Source: Chlorella sorokiniana
Taxonomy: Eukaryota; Chlorophyta; Trebouxiophyceae; Chlorellales; Chlorellaceae
Direction of reading: 5' to 3'
Assembly: GCA_025917655.1 (NCBI GenBank)
Contig: CP084611.1
Span: forward strand, 5,189,105 to 5,253,104
Length of the DNA: 64,000 bases
This document shows, piece after piece, positions 46,875 to 59,800 of the stretch; position 1 is the first letter of the stretch; every line of letters starts with the position of its first letter. The translations under genes were made by a program, and so were the position numbers. A model generated the notes under the pieces. It was not told the DNA's origin. It made no database searches and saw only the letters and a program-made list of their open reading frames with translations.

Positions 46875-47855
46875 GGCAGCATGGCAACCTTTCACAAATA
46901 GATCCGATTGCTGCCCACGTAACAGGGCTACCTATGCATACGCATGTCTGCATCACCCTCATGTACCGTACTTCAAGCTATTACAGTTGTACCACCCTTT
47001 TGCCTCAAGAAAAAGCCATCCCTTTCCCCACACCAACCCGTTGCGCACCATGACCACACCGCCCATCATGATCAAACCACGACTCATCCACCTGTTTCTG
47101 TTACAGTACTGCATGGGGAATGTGTAATTTGGAAGGCTGGGCACCGACCAGGATTGCTGACAACAACCTGGATGTTGAGCTGCCTCTGCGCATCAATGGC
47201 ATGCAGCAGGGATTCCAATGTAATTTGGTTCGCGGATGATGGCAAAAGAGCTTGTGCCCTTGTACATGTGCTCTCGCGATGGTGCCCGCACTGCAGGCGG
47301 CATGCATGCATGCCATATGGCGCACGCCTTCCTGGTGCATCGTGGCTCATTGCTACCTGTGGTGGATGCAGATGGCCCCCTGCTACGTAAAGAGGAGACA
47401 TGCCGAAAATTGAGGTCAGGGAATAACTGAACAGTGGAGCTTATTGGGATTGGGGCCTCCGAGAATTGCACGTGGCTGCTGCAGTGCCGGGCGCACTGCA
47501 GCGCCGCTGGCGCACTTGTGACTAAATCGCTCTGCTTTATCGGGCCCTAGCGACGGGTGTCGGCACTTCAGAACGGATATTTTGCCCGATTAATTGACGT
47601 TGAGGTTGCCTTTCGATCCAGCGAGGCAGCTTTTGACACAAAACGAAAATGTAGTGCCGGCCTGTATCGCTGCTGCAGCAGAGGTGTTTCAAGAACCCCG
47701 CCATCCGCACGGCAACAAAGAACTGCGAAACACGTCGCACTCTACCTGTGGAGCGCCATGCGTTTCTCCCACTGCTAGGAACTCCATCACCTGGTTTGGG
47801 CGGCCACAGCCCCTTTGTGTCGGTTCCATTGGCTTGACACGACCTGCAGGCGGCC
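46875..47855. other. Intergenic region between the secreted-protein gene and THOC2
   Basis: About 980 bases with the 3' UTR of the left gene and the promoter of THOC2. GC is lower than in the exons. No gene was accepted and no transposon sequence recognised. Confidence 0.45.
47122..47126 (+). terminator. TGTAA poly(A) signal of the secreted-protein gene
   Basis: First + strand TGTAA after the stop at 46874, about 250 bases downstream, a normal green-algal 3' UTR length. Another copy follows at about 47218. Confidence 0.55.
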
Positions 47856-50800
47856 ATGGACGTTGGGGAGTCCAGCGTCCTTTTACCCAAGCTGATCGAG
47901 GACCTGAACCGGGGCGAGGTGCGAGCGTTTGCGAGATATTGCCGCTTTCATGCGGCCCGCGCGACCCCCGGGCTAAATTTACGGGCGGCATCGTCCATGG
48001 CCGCCTGGGTACCCCTGCCGCCCAAAGTTGCAGCGGCGAGCCTGCCTGTTTCGATTTCGTACATTGCTTTCTTAGCTTGACATCTCCATTGATTATCCTT
48101 CTTGTTGGTCATGCAGGTGGTTTACAGCGATGTGGGGGCGACCATTCCGGGCGTCTCTGCTGGCACGCTGCCACGCTTCCTGCTTGACCTGGCCCGGGCC
48201 GTCGCAGGTGAGCCTCGCCAGCCCTTACGGCAGTGGACAGCTATTCACGATTGCCGCAATGTCTGAAAGCAGCTCTGACCGGATGTCACTTGCTAGTATG
48301 GCCTCCTGCTGCCCCATCATTATGCGCGGCCCCCATGCCGTGCCCTGCAGCTGGCACCTTGAAGCCCGACAAGCTGCCGCTGGCAGTGCGGTGCACCGGT
48401 GTTGAGTACAACGTTGCGACACATGGAGAAGATCTGGCGGATGCGCTTTGGTGAGATTGTGCCGCCCGGCGCCCGCCGTTTTTGACGTCCTGGTTGGCTG
48501 GGTCATCGCTGCAGGTAGCTGTCCCCATCTGCTGACCACCCAAGCTTGGCTGCCTGGTTGCACGCGCTGCTGTGCAGGTATGCATGGCAGGAGGTGGAGG
48601 GCGACGCCAGCGGCGATGCCAAGACGCGGGTGGCGGACGCCGCCAAGGAGGCGTTGAAGGAAGCTCTGGTGCGCCCTGCTGCCTCTTGGGGGGGATACCA
48701 ACACGACATGTCCCATGCCACCATGGTTGCTTGACGTTACCTGAAACGCGGCTGAAGGACCTGAGCAGCCGCGCTGGGCTGAATGCTGTTGGTTCCGCTG
48801 AGCCCACGGACCAGCGCTGCTGTCCCTTTCACGCAGGTCACCAAGCAGCAGCTGTTTGAGTCTGGGGAGGGCGAGTTCTTCGAGTGGTGCGGCCTGGTTG
48901 TGTCCAAGGATGTGTGGCGCCGCAAGGAGATCCGCTCCCACACCAAGCACGTCTACGTCCAGAGAAAGTGAGCGGCAGGACGGAGCGCGCAGGGAGCACG
49001 CCGGCGCTGCCCAGCTCCTGCCTCTTTGGCAGCGCTTTTTGTTTTGCAGTCAGCTGCAGCAGGCGGTGTTTGAACTGGAGTACAGCGGCAGCGGCGGCAG
49101 ATGAAGCAGTCAACTATCAGACACGGAGCAATCTGGTGCTCAGTGCTGTCCCAGCGCCTGCCTGCCTGCCTGCCTGCCTCTTGGCCGGATTAAGGCGGCG
49201 GGCATAGCGACTGTGGAGGCGTACGGGAGCTGCACGGGCTGCACCGCCTCTGGCGCTACTTGTGGCTGTGTCGGCGCCCCCGCCCCATCTGCCGGCTGGT
49301 GCAGTGGCGGTGGCCGCGCTGCATGGCCAGACCTTGGCTGCATCCTTCTGCCAGCCCAGCCTGCCAGACAGCCCAGCCTGCTGTTCCTCGCCGCCTTACC
49401 GCGCTGCTGCAGGTTCAACCTTCTCCGGGAGGAGAGCGAAGGCTACGCCAAGCTGGCCACACTGCTCAACCAGCAGGGGGCGGGCCGCCTGTCAGCCGAG
49501 GGGGCTGCAGCCACGGTGAAGGCCATGCAGCGCGAGGCTGGCGCAGCCGCTGGCTGTGTTCCGCACTGAGCCTGCTTTGCGCCTCGGCTGGTGCTCCAAA
49601 ATGGACACCTTCCTCATTTTTGATGGTCCAGCATGTGTTCCTTGCAGCTGGCGGAGATGAAGGCGCTCATCGGCTACTTTGACCTCGACCCCAACCGATG
49701 CGTCAGGTGCGGGTGGGGGCAAGGCGCGCCCGGCACGAGGTCGCCGTTGCGGTCGCCTCTGGCAATGCTGTTTTCGGGCGTGAATCCGCAAGCTGTTCCT
49801 CTGCCGTGTGCTTCCTTGCCGTCTGACAAACTGCTTGCGCCCATCACATTGCGCAGCGTGGTGCTGGACGCTTTCACGCAGCAGCCCGACAACGACGCCT
49901 TTTTGGCCCTGATGCCGGAGTTCAGGTGTGCTTGCAGCGCTTTCTTTTTGCGCATCCCGCTTGCAAGTGTGCTGGGCTCCATCCCTGTCAGCTGCGCTGC
50001 GGCCAGGTCCTGTGTGGACGGACTGCCGCCTTTCTCCAAATAGCTTTTGCTTCGGCTGGAAGTAAAGTTGATTGTAACCAATGTCCCCTCCCCCACGCTC
50101 CTGCTCGCAGCGCCGACGCCTGCGCCCAGGTGCTGGGCTGGCACTTCTTTCGGTGTCGGGAGACTCCAGCGTGGCGCGCCGCGCGCCTGCGCAGCCCGCC
50201 CCGCCTGGACTCTACGTGGTCGCCGCCAAGATGATCCGGGTGGGCAACGACACCCAGCAGCCTTTGCTGCGTGTTGTTTCGACATCCCGCTGACGCCCGT
50301 TCCCCGCCCCATGACTTGACTTGACTTGGCTTGACAGCCGCCGTTCACTTCTTGCCTACTGTTGAACGCGCGCTGTGTCACGCTTCATCCTCACAGCGCT
50401 GGCCTGCGATGTGACCTTTGTTTGGCCGCTTTCCTCCTGCAGGCCGACTACGCCACCCTGGAGGGCCTCATGGCGCACCTGTCGCCGTCTGACGAAGAGC
50501 TGCAGCAGGGTGGGTGGGGCGCACCTGCATGCGGCTCTGGCTGCGCCCTGCGCTGTTTCCGTTTGCATGCTTCCAGCTGTGCTGTGCTCTCGCTTTGGAG
50601 CCCCTGCAGCTTCTGGTTACCAGAAATCTAGCATGCCCGCTTCTTTACGTGCTGCGGCTGCTGCGCCCTCTGCGCCTTTGCAGCGTACAAAGACGCAGAC
50701 AAGAAGGTGAAGGAGAGCGTGGCCCGCATCGGCATCATCTCCCTTGTATCCGCCGAGGACGTCGGTGCTGCCCCGCCTGGCGCGCCACCCGGGCTGGGCC

Positions 50801-53800
50801 TGCGCCGCGACCCCTCTGCCACCCTGCGAGGCGACAACAGCAGCAACGGCGGTGCAGCGGCGGCGGCGCCGCAGCCCAAGCAGCGCACGGGACTGTTGGC
50901 GGCGGCGCTCGAGCTGTCTGGTCCGGCATACGCCGCCCCGCTTGTGGCCATGGCGGCCGACAACCAAAAGCTGCTGCTGCTCGCGGCTTTCCTACAGGTG
51001 AACCGAGTGTTGGTGTGCAGATTCATTTCTGCTGTCTCCCTGCAGACGGTCTGTGCTGCCTGGCGAGCACCAACGGGCGCCCGGCGTGCCCTTGCCTGAG
51101 CCCCTGGTTTTCTAACCCTGCCCTCTTTATGCCGTGCTGTCTGCCTAATCGCTGCAGATCGGGGACTGGGGGCGCGCGCAGGAGCTCATGCGCTGGCTGG
51201 GCGCCTTGGGCCTCGCCGACTTTGCCGCCTTCCCCGCTGTGGGCGCGCGCTGTGTGAGTGGCTTCCGCTGAAGCCGCAGCTGAATCCGGGATTCCACAGT
51301 AGCACTGCTGCACTGAGCTCACTTTTGAGTTTGCCTACCTCCTGCTGCTCAACTAGCTGGTGCCCCAGGGCGATCCCACATTTGCCACAAACTTGCTTCC
51401 CGTCCGCAGGCTCGCTCATCGGGCGGGAGCTGCAGCCCGTGTACGCCGCCGTTGCATCGGCCGCCGTCGGCAGCCCACCCGCCGCCCCGGCCCTGCCTGA
51501 TCGCCTGCTGGAGCTGCTGCGGGTGGCGGGGCAGCACCTTTACCACGACATCACGGGTGAGTGAGTGCTGCGCTGTGCTGCGCTGCAACGGTGTGCCAAC
51601 GGCGAGTGCATTTGGCTTTGTGGCGAGTGTGCTTTGGCTGACTACGTGTGTACACGATCGTGCCGTTGTTTATTTCTTATTCAGAATGATTTGTTTCAGC
51701 TCACTTTTCCGACGCCCACCCACCTCCCCCTCCAGTGCTCACCAAGCTGGTGCGCGTGCTGGCGGCGATGGTGGGCGCAAATGGCGGCCCGCGCCCCATT
51801 GACCAGCGCCTGCACGAGCGGCTGCTGGCCCTGCTCACTCAGAGCGCGCTGCCCGCCATGAGCCTGCTGCCAGGCAATGCAGGTGGGCGTGGGACTTGCT
51901 TTCTGCCCATCAAGCTTAGCCAATCGCTGCTTCTTAGCAGGCAGCGCAGTTGTACACTTGGTGCAGGCCCCCACCAGCAAAGCTTATTTGGCCTGCCTCT
52001 TACTTTCCCCGTCCCTTGCCCTCTCTGGTCGCAGCTCTGGTGTACGAGGTGTGGGCCGCGATCAGCCAGCTGCCCTACACCGACCGCTTCTGCCTCTACT
52101 CCGACCTGAAGGTGGGGCCAGTGCTGATCCCGCTGGCGGCGTGCTTGTGTCGCTGGCAGGGCTGTCGCATGAGCCATTCCCCGCTGCATGCAGCTCTCCA
52201 GCGAGCGCGTCATTGTTTCTCTGCACACCCTGCCCGGCCTCTGTCGCCCCTGTCGTTGCATTTGCAGGAGGGCGCCAGGTCTTCCCCGCTGCTCACCGCA
52301 TCAGGCAAGCTGGCTGAGACGGAGGTGCGGCGCATCTTACGCCGCGTCACCGCACCTGCCAACAAGAAGGAGGCCAAGGCCACAATGAAGCCGCTGGGGC
52401 GCATGCTGGCCAAAATTGCACATGCTGCGCCGTTGCCTGTGGCAGAGCAGCTCATACGCCAGGTGTGTGTGCTTGTCTATTCGTGGGTTTGAGTGAGATT
52501 GCCGTGAGATTTTCGTGCGCCTGTGCATGGCATTACTTGCTGCAGCTGCAGGTAGCCTATGCAACTCTGAATCGGCTAAGCAAGGCTGGCCGCCCTAATG
52601 CCGTGCTTTCGCGCACAAATCGCATTCCAGCCTGTTTGTGCGACTGTTTCCACCGCAAGTGCCATTCTGTTTCTGGCACAGGTCATGGGCATGCCCGGGA
52701 TGGTGACTTCCATCGTGGAGTCCCTCAAGTACCTGACCCCCATGGCCTTTGATGTCATGACCTACGCTGTGCTCAAGCAACTGGCATCGCCCAAGAAGAA
52801 GCTCAAGGTGGGGAGGGATGTGGAGAGCGGCGAGCAAGGTCCGCGGCTTGCAGTTAGGAACTGCGCATGGCAGGCCGAAGGAACAGCTGCGCAGCAAGCG
52901 TGGCCTCACCGTTGCTCGCGCCCCAGTACGGCCACTTTGCATGCCCAAGCAACAGCATCACGTCTGCGGTTGCGTTCCGCCTGCATTCACGAGTTTCTGC
53001 CTGTCTGGCGTCCCTTGTTTCGCGGGGAAAGCAGTTCCGCGTCTGTCTTTGACAGCATCTTCCACACCGCAGGACGACGGCGTAAACTTGGAGGAGTGGT
53101 ACCAGTGGCTGGCCGCCTTCACCGGCCTGCTCTGCAAGAAGCACGGGTGGGCCTCTGTTGACTGCACCCCTGTCCTGCTGCGCAGCCTCCCAGCTGTTCT
53201 GCTCACTGTGAACCATGTTCCACTGTGCGTCCCGCCATCCTGGCTTTCTCCTTTTTTGCAGCCCCGAGGTGGAGGTGGTCAGCCTGCTGCAGTATGTGGC
53301 CAACCAGCTCAAGTCGAGCGAATCGCTGGACCTGCTGGTGCTCAAAGAAATGGTGCAGACCATGACGGTGCGTGGCCTGCCTGCCTGCGGCGTTGTTGTT
53401 GAGGTGGTTGGTTTGCTGCGGCTGCTACACAATCTTGCGGTTGATGCTGCCGCTACAGCCTCTAGCGCCTTTTGAACGCTGCCAGCAGGGCTCCTGCTTG
53501 TTGGGCGAGCCATTCATATCCCTGTGCTCATTGGGCACAACAGTTCACAGCGTACATGCCCAAGCGTGTCTGCGCCCACTGCCCGTCTTCCTGCAGGGCT
53601 ACCAGGCTGTTTTTGAGGTGAGCGAGCACCAGCTGGACGCGCTGGCGGGCAGTGACACGCTGAAGGCAGAGGTCATCACGCAGGTGGGAGGGGGAGGGGG
53701 AAGTGTCAGATGACGGGCCCGCCTGACACTGCCGACGGGGGTCGGATAGACGTGGAAGAGCCGCTGGGACAAACGGCCTTGCAGTTGATTGATGCTTGTG

Positions 53801-56800
53801 TTGTTCCCGACCACGTGTGCTTGTAGGGCGAGCACCGCAGCAGCGACAAGAGCCTGCAGCGCGCCAGCAGCCGCCTGTTGGCCGCGCTGCGCCAAGGGGA
53901 CTCGCTGGAGCAGCGGCTGGCCATGCCGCTGCTGGTGCTGCTGGCGCAGCAGCGCAAGCTCATCATGCTGCAGAGCCAGGTAGGGCGGCGCTGCCGCTGG
54001 CAAGGTCACGCGCTTCAGCTGGGATCGATCTTGCCAGACCCTCAGTTGTGGGCACGGTTTTTTGTTTCACGCCGTGCAGTCCACCCACCTGAAGCTGATT
54101 GCGGAGCTGTATGACAAGTGCCAGGAGGTCTGCACACAGGTGCGGGCACGATTGCTGGCGGCTGCTTGACTCTGCAGGGCAGCACACGCTTGCTGGCTCT
54201 GCCATGAGCCGCGGGCGCCCGTTGTGCTCGTCCGCCGCCACCGCTGATTCAGCAAAGTCCCCACACCCGCTCTGGCCTGCTTCTCCCCTGTTGCAGTATG
54301 CCGAGTTCCTGCAGCACGCGCTCCCTTGCAGCGAGTATACCGCCCTGCTGCCCAGCATGGAGGCAAGCGCAGCTGCAGGGGCAGGCTGTGGCTGCAGCTG
54401 TTGTAGCATCGCCTGTGCACCTTGCCGGGGACTCCACGCCTTGCATTGGTGGCGTGGCCGGAGTACCGATTCCCGAACATGCTGCTCGATGCTGCCTCTT
54501 CTGCCTTTGTACTGCAGGAGTTGGCGACTGAGTACTGCATCGATCCGGAGATCATCTTCTCGCTCTACCGTCCCCTCATCCGTCACATTGAGCCGCCGGC
54601 CGCCCCCGCTCCTCCTGAAGAGGAGGAGGAGGGCGAAGTGGCAGGCGCCAGCGGCAAGGGCGGGGACGCGAGCGGTGGCGCTGTCAAGCCCCCTGGCAGC
54701 GGCGCCGCTGCCGCCAATGGCCCCGAGCCAATGGAAGAGGAAGGGGAGGTTGTGGCCTCTCCGCGGGGTGCTGCCAAAGCGGCGGTAAACCTGCCGGCTG
54801 CAAACGGGCCATCAACTGAGGCGCCAGAGGTTCAGCAGCAGCGTTGGGAGGAGCTGGAGCGGCAGGTGGGCTGCGTTGCTAAATCCCCTGTCCCAGTGTT
54901 CCTCTCTTACAAATTGTTCTGTAATGACCTCTGCTCGCTCCTCGCTCCTCACCTGGCCCCTCCCCCTCTCCGGCCTCCCTCCGCTGCAGGTGCGCGCGAT
55001 GCACGGCGGCGGCGGCGGCGCCCGCCCTGGCGCGGCATGTCTCCCGCCCTGTACGCCACCTTCTGGGTGCTGCAGCTGTACGACCTGGAGGTGCCGGCGG
55101 CGCGGTGAGGGTGCTGCGGCTGTAGTGGGTCGGGCGAAGCAGGGCACGCGGCTTCTTGCTGCGCAGCAAACAAGTGCGGTGGCAGCGACCAAGCCTGTGC
55201 CGCTGGCGCCTGCTCGCCCCTTGCCGGTTGTCGCCACTCCTCTAGAGCATTTGTCTCACCTTTCTTTCCTCCCCCCCCCTCCCCCTCTCCCCCTGTGCGC
55301 CAGGTACGAGGCCACCATCGCCCAGCTGCGCACCGACATCCGCATCGCGCAGGGCGACATCGACACCGCCAAGCGCGATGCGCAGGTGCGCACACCTGTC
55401 GCGCCGGCTTGCTGTTGTCGTGGCAGTGACCGGGCTGTCGGCGTGGCGGCAGAGCGGCGGTCACACCAACACCTGCTGACCCCCCGCTGGCTGCCTCCAC
55501 CTGTGCAGCGCCCCGCCCACTACGCCGGCGGGTTTGGCTTCCGAGGGCCGCCGCCGCCGGGCGAGGGCGCGATGGGCCCCGGGGTGGATGTGGAGCAGCT
55601 GCAGAAGGACATTGAGCGGGCGCAGGTGTGGCATGGCAGGGCGGCTGCAGGGTGTGCTCCCTGCGCGCTGCACCCAAGCAGGTCCCGACCTCTCTGCCCA
55701 TTGCATCATTGACCCTTCTCCCTTGCTGCCAACTCGTTCTTTTCTCTCCAAGCAGGCAGCCCTGGACAAGCTGCCGGGCGAGCTGAAGGCGCAGCAGGCC
55801 AACGCCGCCGCGGTGGAGGGCCGCCTTCAGCGCGAGAAGGGGGCTGGGTGGCGGAGGGGCCGCAGGCCCGCGCTCTCCTCCCGCGCGAGTTTGCACAGGC
55901 AAGCGCCAGCGGTCGCATCCTTGTGCCTGCCTGCCCGCGCATGCACCCGTACTTGCCTTGCCCGCGGCTCTCTCGCACCGGCGGCGGGCACCTTATGCTC
56001 ACCTTCCTTACCCTCTGCGCCCACCCTGCTCCTGCTGCAGTTCTGCCTGCTGCCCCGCATGCTCAACTCCCCCGCCGACGCCCTCTACTGCGCCCGCTTC
56101 ATCAGGTCGGCTTCGCACGCTGCCTGAATCGCAAAGGGACCTTGACACAACACATCCTCTGTCCTGTGCCACCCCTGTGCCCTGGCCGCCCAGCTTCCCA
56201 CCGAATCGCCTGCTCCTCATGCCTGCAGGAAGGTGCACCAGCTGGATGTGCCGGGCTTCAACCTGCTGACCACCATCAACTACGTGAGGGGGAGGGGAGG
56301 GGTGGGGTGCTCGCCGCTGCGGAAGCAGACGCTCGCCACACTGTGCTTCCAGTGCTGCAGCCGAAATGGATCCCTTTTCCCCGCCTGTCGTGCCCATTGC
56401 GATCACAATCCAACATGACGCACTCATGGAAACACTGACTTGCACAAGCACACCATGTGCCTGCCGCTTGCAATGAAGGACCCACACCCGCAGATCCAAT
56501 CCACCGTGAGTGGGTACCCTGACCACCGCCGCCGGCCCTCCACCGCAGGTAATGCGCGAGTTTGGGTTCCTGGTGCGGGTGTGCACCCGCGAGAGGCCAC
56601 CAACTTTGGCATCTTCCTCAACGAGGTCTTTGCCTTGGTGGAGCGGTGGAGGGTGAGCGGCCGCCTGCGCGCCTTCCCGACTGCGATGGATGGCTGGCAT
56701 GTTTGATTTTGGGGCCATGGCTAAGACCGGGGGGGAGACCACTTGTTGTTCGTCCTGTTTGTTGCTGCCCCCGCCAACCCTCCCTCCCCTGTTCTTACCC

Positions 56801-59800
56801 CCTGCGATCCCTTGTCAACCCCAAACACAGTCGGCCGAGGTTTTCAAGCGCGAATGCGCCACCGCCAACACCTTCAAAGTCATGAGCGACAGGGGCGGCA
56901 GGGCCAGGGCGGCGCCCGCGGCATCCAGCAAGGGCGGCGCCCCTCCCGCAAAGGGGGAGGAGGGCGGCGCTGCGGGGGCGGCAGATGCGGGCCAGCAGGC
57001 CGGCACAGATCAGGCGGAGCAGCGTGCTGCCGAGGGAGAGGTCAAGGCAGCTGAGGAGCCAGCAGCCGCAGCGTCTCCGGCGGCGGCTGCCCGCCCGCCC
57101 TCTGGCCCGCGCAACGTGGACCACCGGGAGTGGCTGAACCTCTGCTTCAACTGGCAGAAGGTGGGACGGATGCTGGAAATTGAGCTTTGGAAAGTAGTTA
57201 GTCCCACCTGCCACGTGCCTGCCCCACTCGCCCTCCCCCTGTTTGTGCTGAACCAGCCTGCTGCCTTCCACCGCTACCCCTAACCGGCCACCCCCACCCC
57301 CAACCTGCTCTGATTGCAGCGCCTGACGGACGAGGTATTTGCGAGCTGCCTTCAGTCGCGCGACTACATGCAGGCCAAGAACGCGCTGCTGGCGCTCAAC
57401 CGCTGCGTGAAGGTGGGTTATGGCTTTTTAGTCGAGAGCCGGTAGACGGTGGTGAACAGGCACCAGCACGCAACTTTTGATGCGGCAGGGAGGGTTGTGG
57501 TTGGGCTGTGGCCCGGCAGGCCTCTGGACGCAGGTATAGGAGAACAGCGGCGTAAAGCAGCAGCAAGGGGCGTTTGGCAGGCCGCCTGCTCCCGCTGCCT
57601 GTCCTGCTACCAGCTGCCAGCTGCACGCTCAGTCACGCCGCGATGTCGCTGTGTCCCGCTGCAGGTGTACCCCGCCGTGAAGCATGATGCCAGCCTGCTC
57701 ATTGACCTTCTGAAGCCCATCAGGTGGGTCCGTGCACCACGCCACGTTGCACACCGGCCCTGCTCTGCTGCTGTGTCTTGCGATCCGTGTCCACAGCTTG
57801 CTGGCCCAGTAGACTGGGCGACTGGCACTGTCGTGCAGCCTGCAGATGCAAAGGCGCAGGGCGTCGGTGGCCGCCTTGCTGCCATGTGGCACTGGCACGC
57901 TGACCGCTCCTTTGGGCTGTGGTGCATGGGCTGTGGTGCGTTTGGCGTGGTCTGCCGCTGCTGTGCAGGGCCCATGCAGCCTGCTGACGCCCAGCGCTGT
58001 TTCCCGCTGGCGGCCCCGCAGAGACAAGGACCCACGGGAGGACCTGAAGACCCTGGCCCGCATGTACTGCACCGCGCTGGAGATGCAGATGCGGGACAAG
58101 GCGCGGTGAGCAGGGGCGGCATGGGCTGAGCTGTGGGCGGCTGCGGGGGCGGTGTGCCTGCTCTGTGATGGTGTCTGCTGCTTTGTGTGTGCGAATCGTT
58201 GCGGCTGGTGACAGGCGCGTGGCCCCGCTTGGAGTGGCAAGCCCAGGCTGTGCTTTCTGCCCCAAGGCAATGCTTCGCTGCCAGCAGGGAAGCATTTTGG
58301 CCTCCATCCGACGCTGCCGCCATTGTGGCATTGTCACCTCTTCCCCCTCCCTATTGCAGCAACATGGTGGCGACCCGCGAAGAGTACGCCGGCCTGCCGC
58401 CCAAGAAGCGCCCTGCCCGCCCCGCGCCCGCCAAGTCCGCCGCCACATCGCAGGGCAAGCCGCCCGTGGCGGCGGCACAGGAAGGTGGGAAGCAGGGCGC
58501 GGCTGCCGACGGCGAGCGGGCGGCGGCTGCCCCGCTGAGGGCGCGGCCAAGGAGGATGGCAAGCAGCGTGGCAGCGACAAGGGCAAGGGTCCGGCGGTAC
58601 CCCGGGCATGGGTGTGTCGCGGCGCAGCACCAGGGAGGGCGGGGCCTCTGAGCGGGAGGCCGCCCCGCGGGAACACGACGGCGAGCGGGAGCGGCGGGCG
58701 GAGGGCCGCGGCGGGCAGGCGCGCGAGGGGCCTCCTCCAGGTGCGCCTCCCACGCTGAAAGAATAACGCTGTTGCTGCTGCTGCCTCCTACTTCTGCCCC
58801 CAGCTGTCAGCCCCGGGGCCGGGCTGAGATGTGCCTGGCGGCCAGTCCTGCCACCCCATTCATTTCTGCACTCACTACAATGACTGTCGCCTGCCCCGCT
58901 CATGCCCCTCAGGCTTTGGCTCCGCCGACAAGCTGAAGCATGCAGGCAGCACCACCGAGCTGCGGCGCGGCGGCGACCCCGCTGCCGCCGAACGCGACAG
59001 GCGTGAGCAGGAGCGGCAGCAGCAGCAGCAGCCGCTGCCACAGCCTGAGCGGCGCGGCATCGGGTCGGCGGAGCGCCCGCCGCGCCCTGCCAGCCGGGCT
59101 GACGAGGCTGCTGGCGCACAGCACCGGGACCAGCGCAGCAGCCGGGCCGAGGAGCGGGGGCGGGTGGGCAGCGCTTGCGTCCCGAAGCAGCGCCTTACGT
59201 ACCGCGTGAAGGCAGCCGGCTCAGCGGCGGCTCCACGCGCGCGGCAGAGGAGCCAGCAGCCGGGAGCGGGATGCAAAGCGACCGCGGCGCGAGGACCTGG
59301 CAGGGGCTGCCGACGCAGGCAGGGAGCGGGAGCGTGGAGAGCGGCGCGCTGAGCAGGCCGCCGATGCTGATAAGGCAGGCCGGGCGGAGCGTGGCGATCA
59401 GCAGCGGCCCAGCAGCAGGGACGCCCCCTCAGCCGCCGCCGCAGCAGCAGCTGCTCCGCCTCCCGGCCGTGAGCGCGGCGAGCGCGAGCGGGGCCCCCGC
59501 GACCGCATCGGCAGCCACGAAACGGTGTCTGGCGTCGGCAAGGAGGCTGCTGTAGCCGCCAGGGAGCCCAGGTCTGGTGCCAGCTCAGAGCGCGCACAGC
59601 GGGAGGTAGGCGCCAGGAAACACGCAGCAGCAGCAGCGCCCGCTGAGACGGCCCGCGAGCCGCAACGCGGGGCGAGCGTGAAGCTCGCGAGCGCCCCACC
59701 AGCGGCGGCAGCAGGGATGCCGGCAGGCCGCCGTCTGGTGACGAGGCACGGCGAGACGCCGGTGAGATCTTGGGGGCTGTCGTCTGGCTGCCAGCAGCAA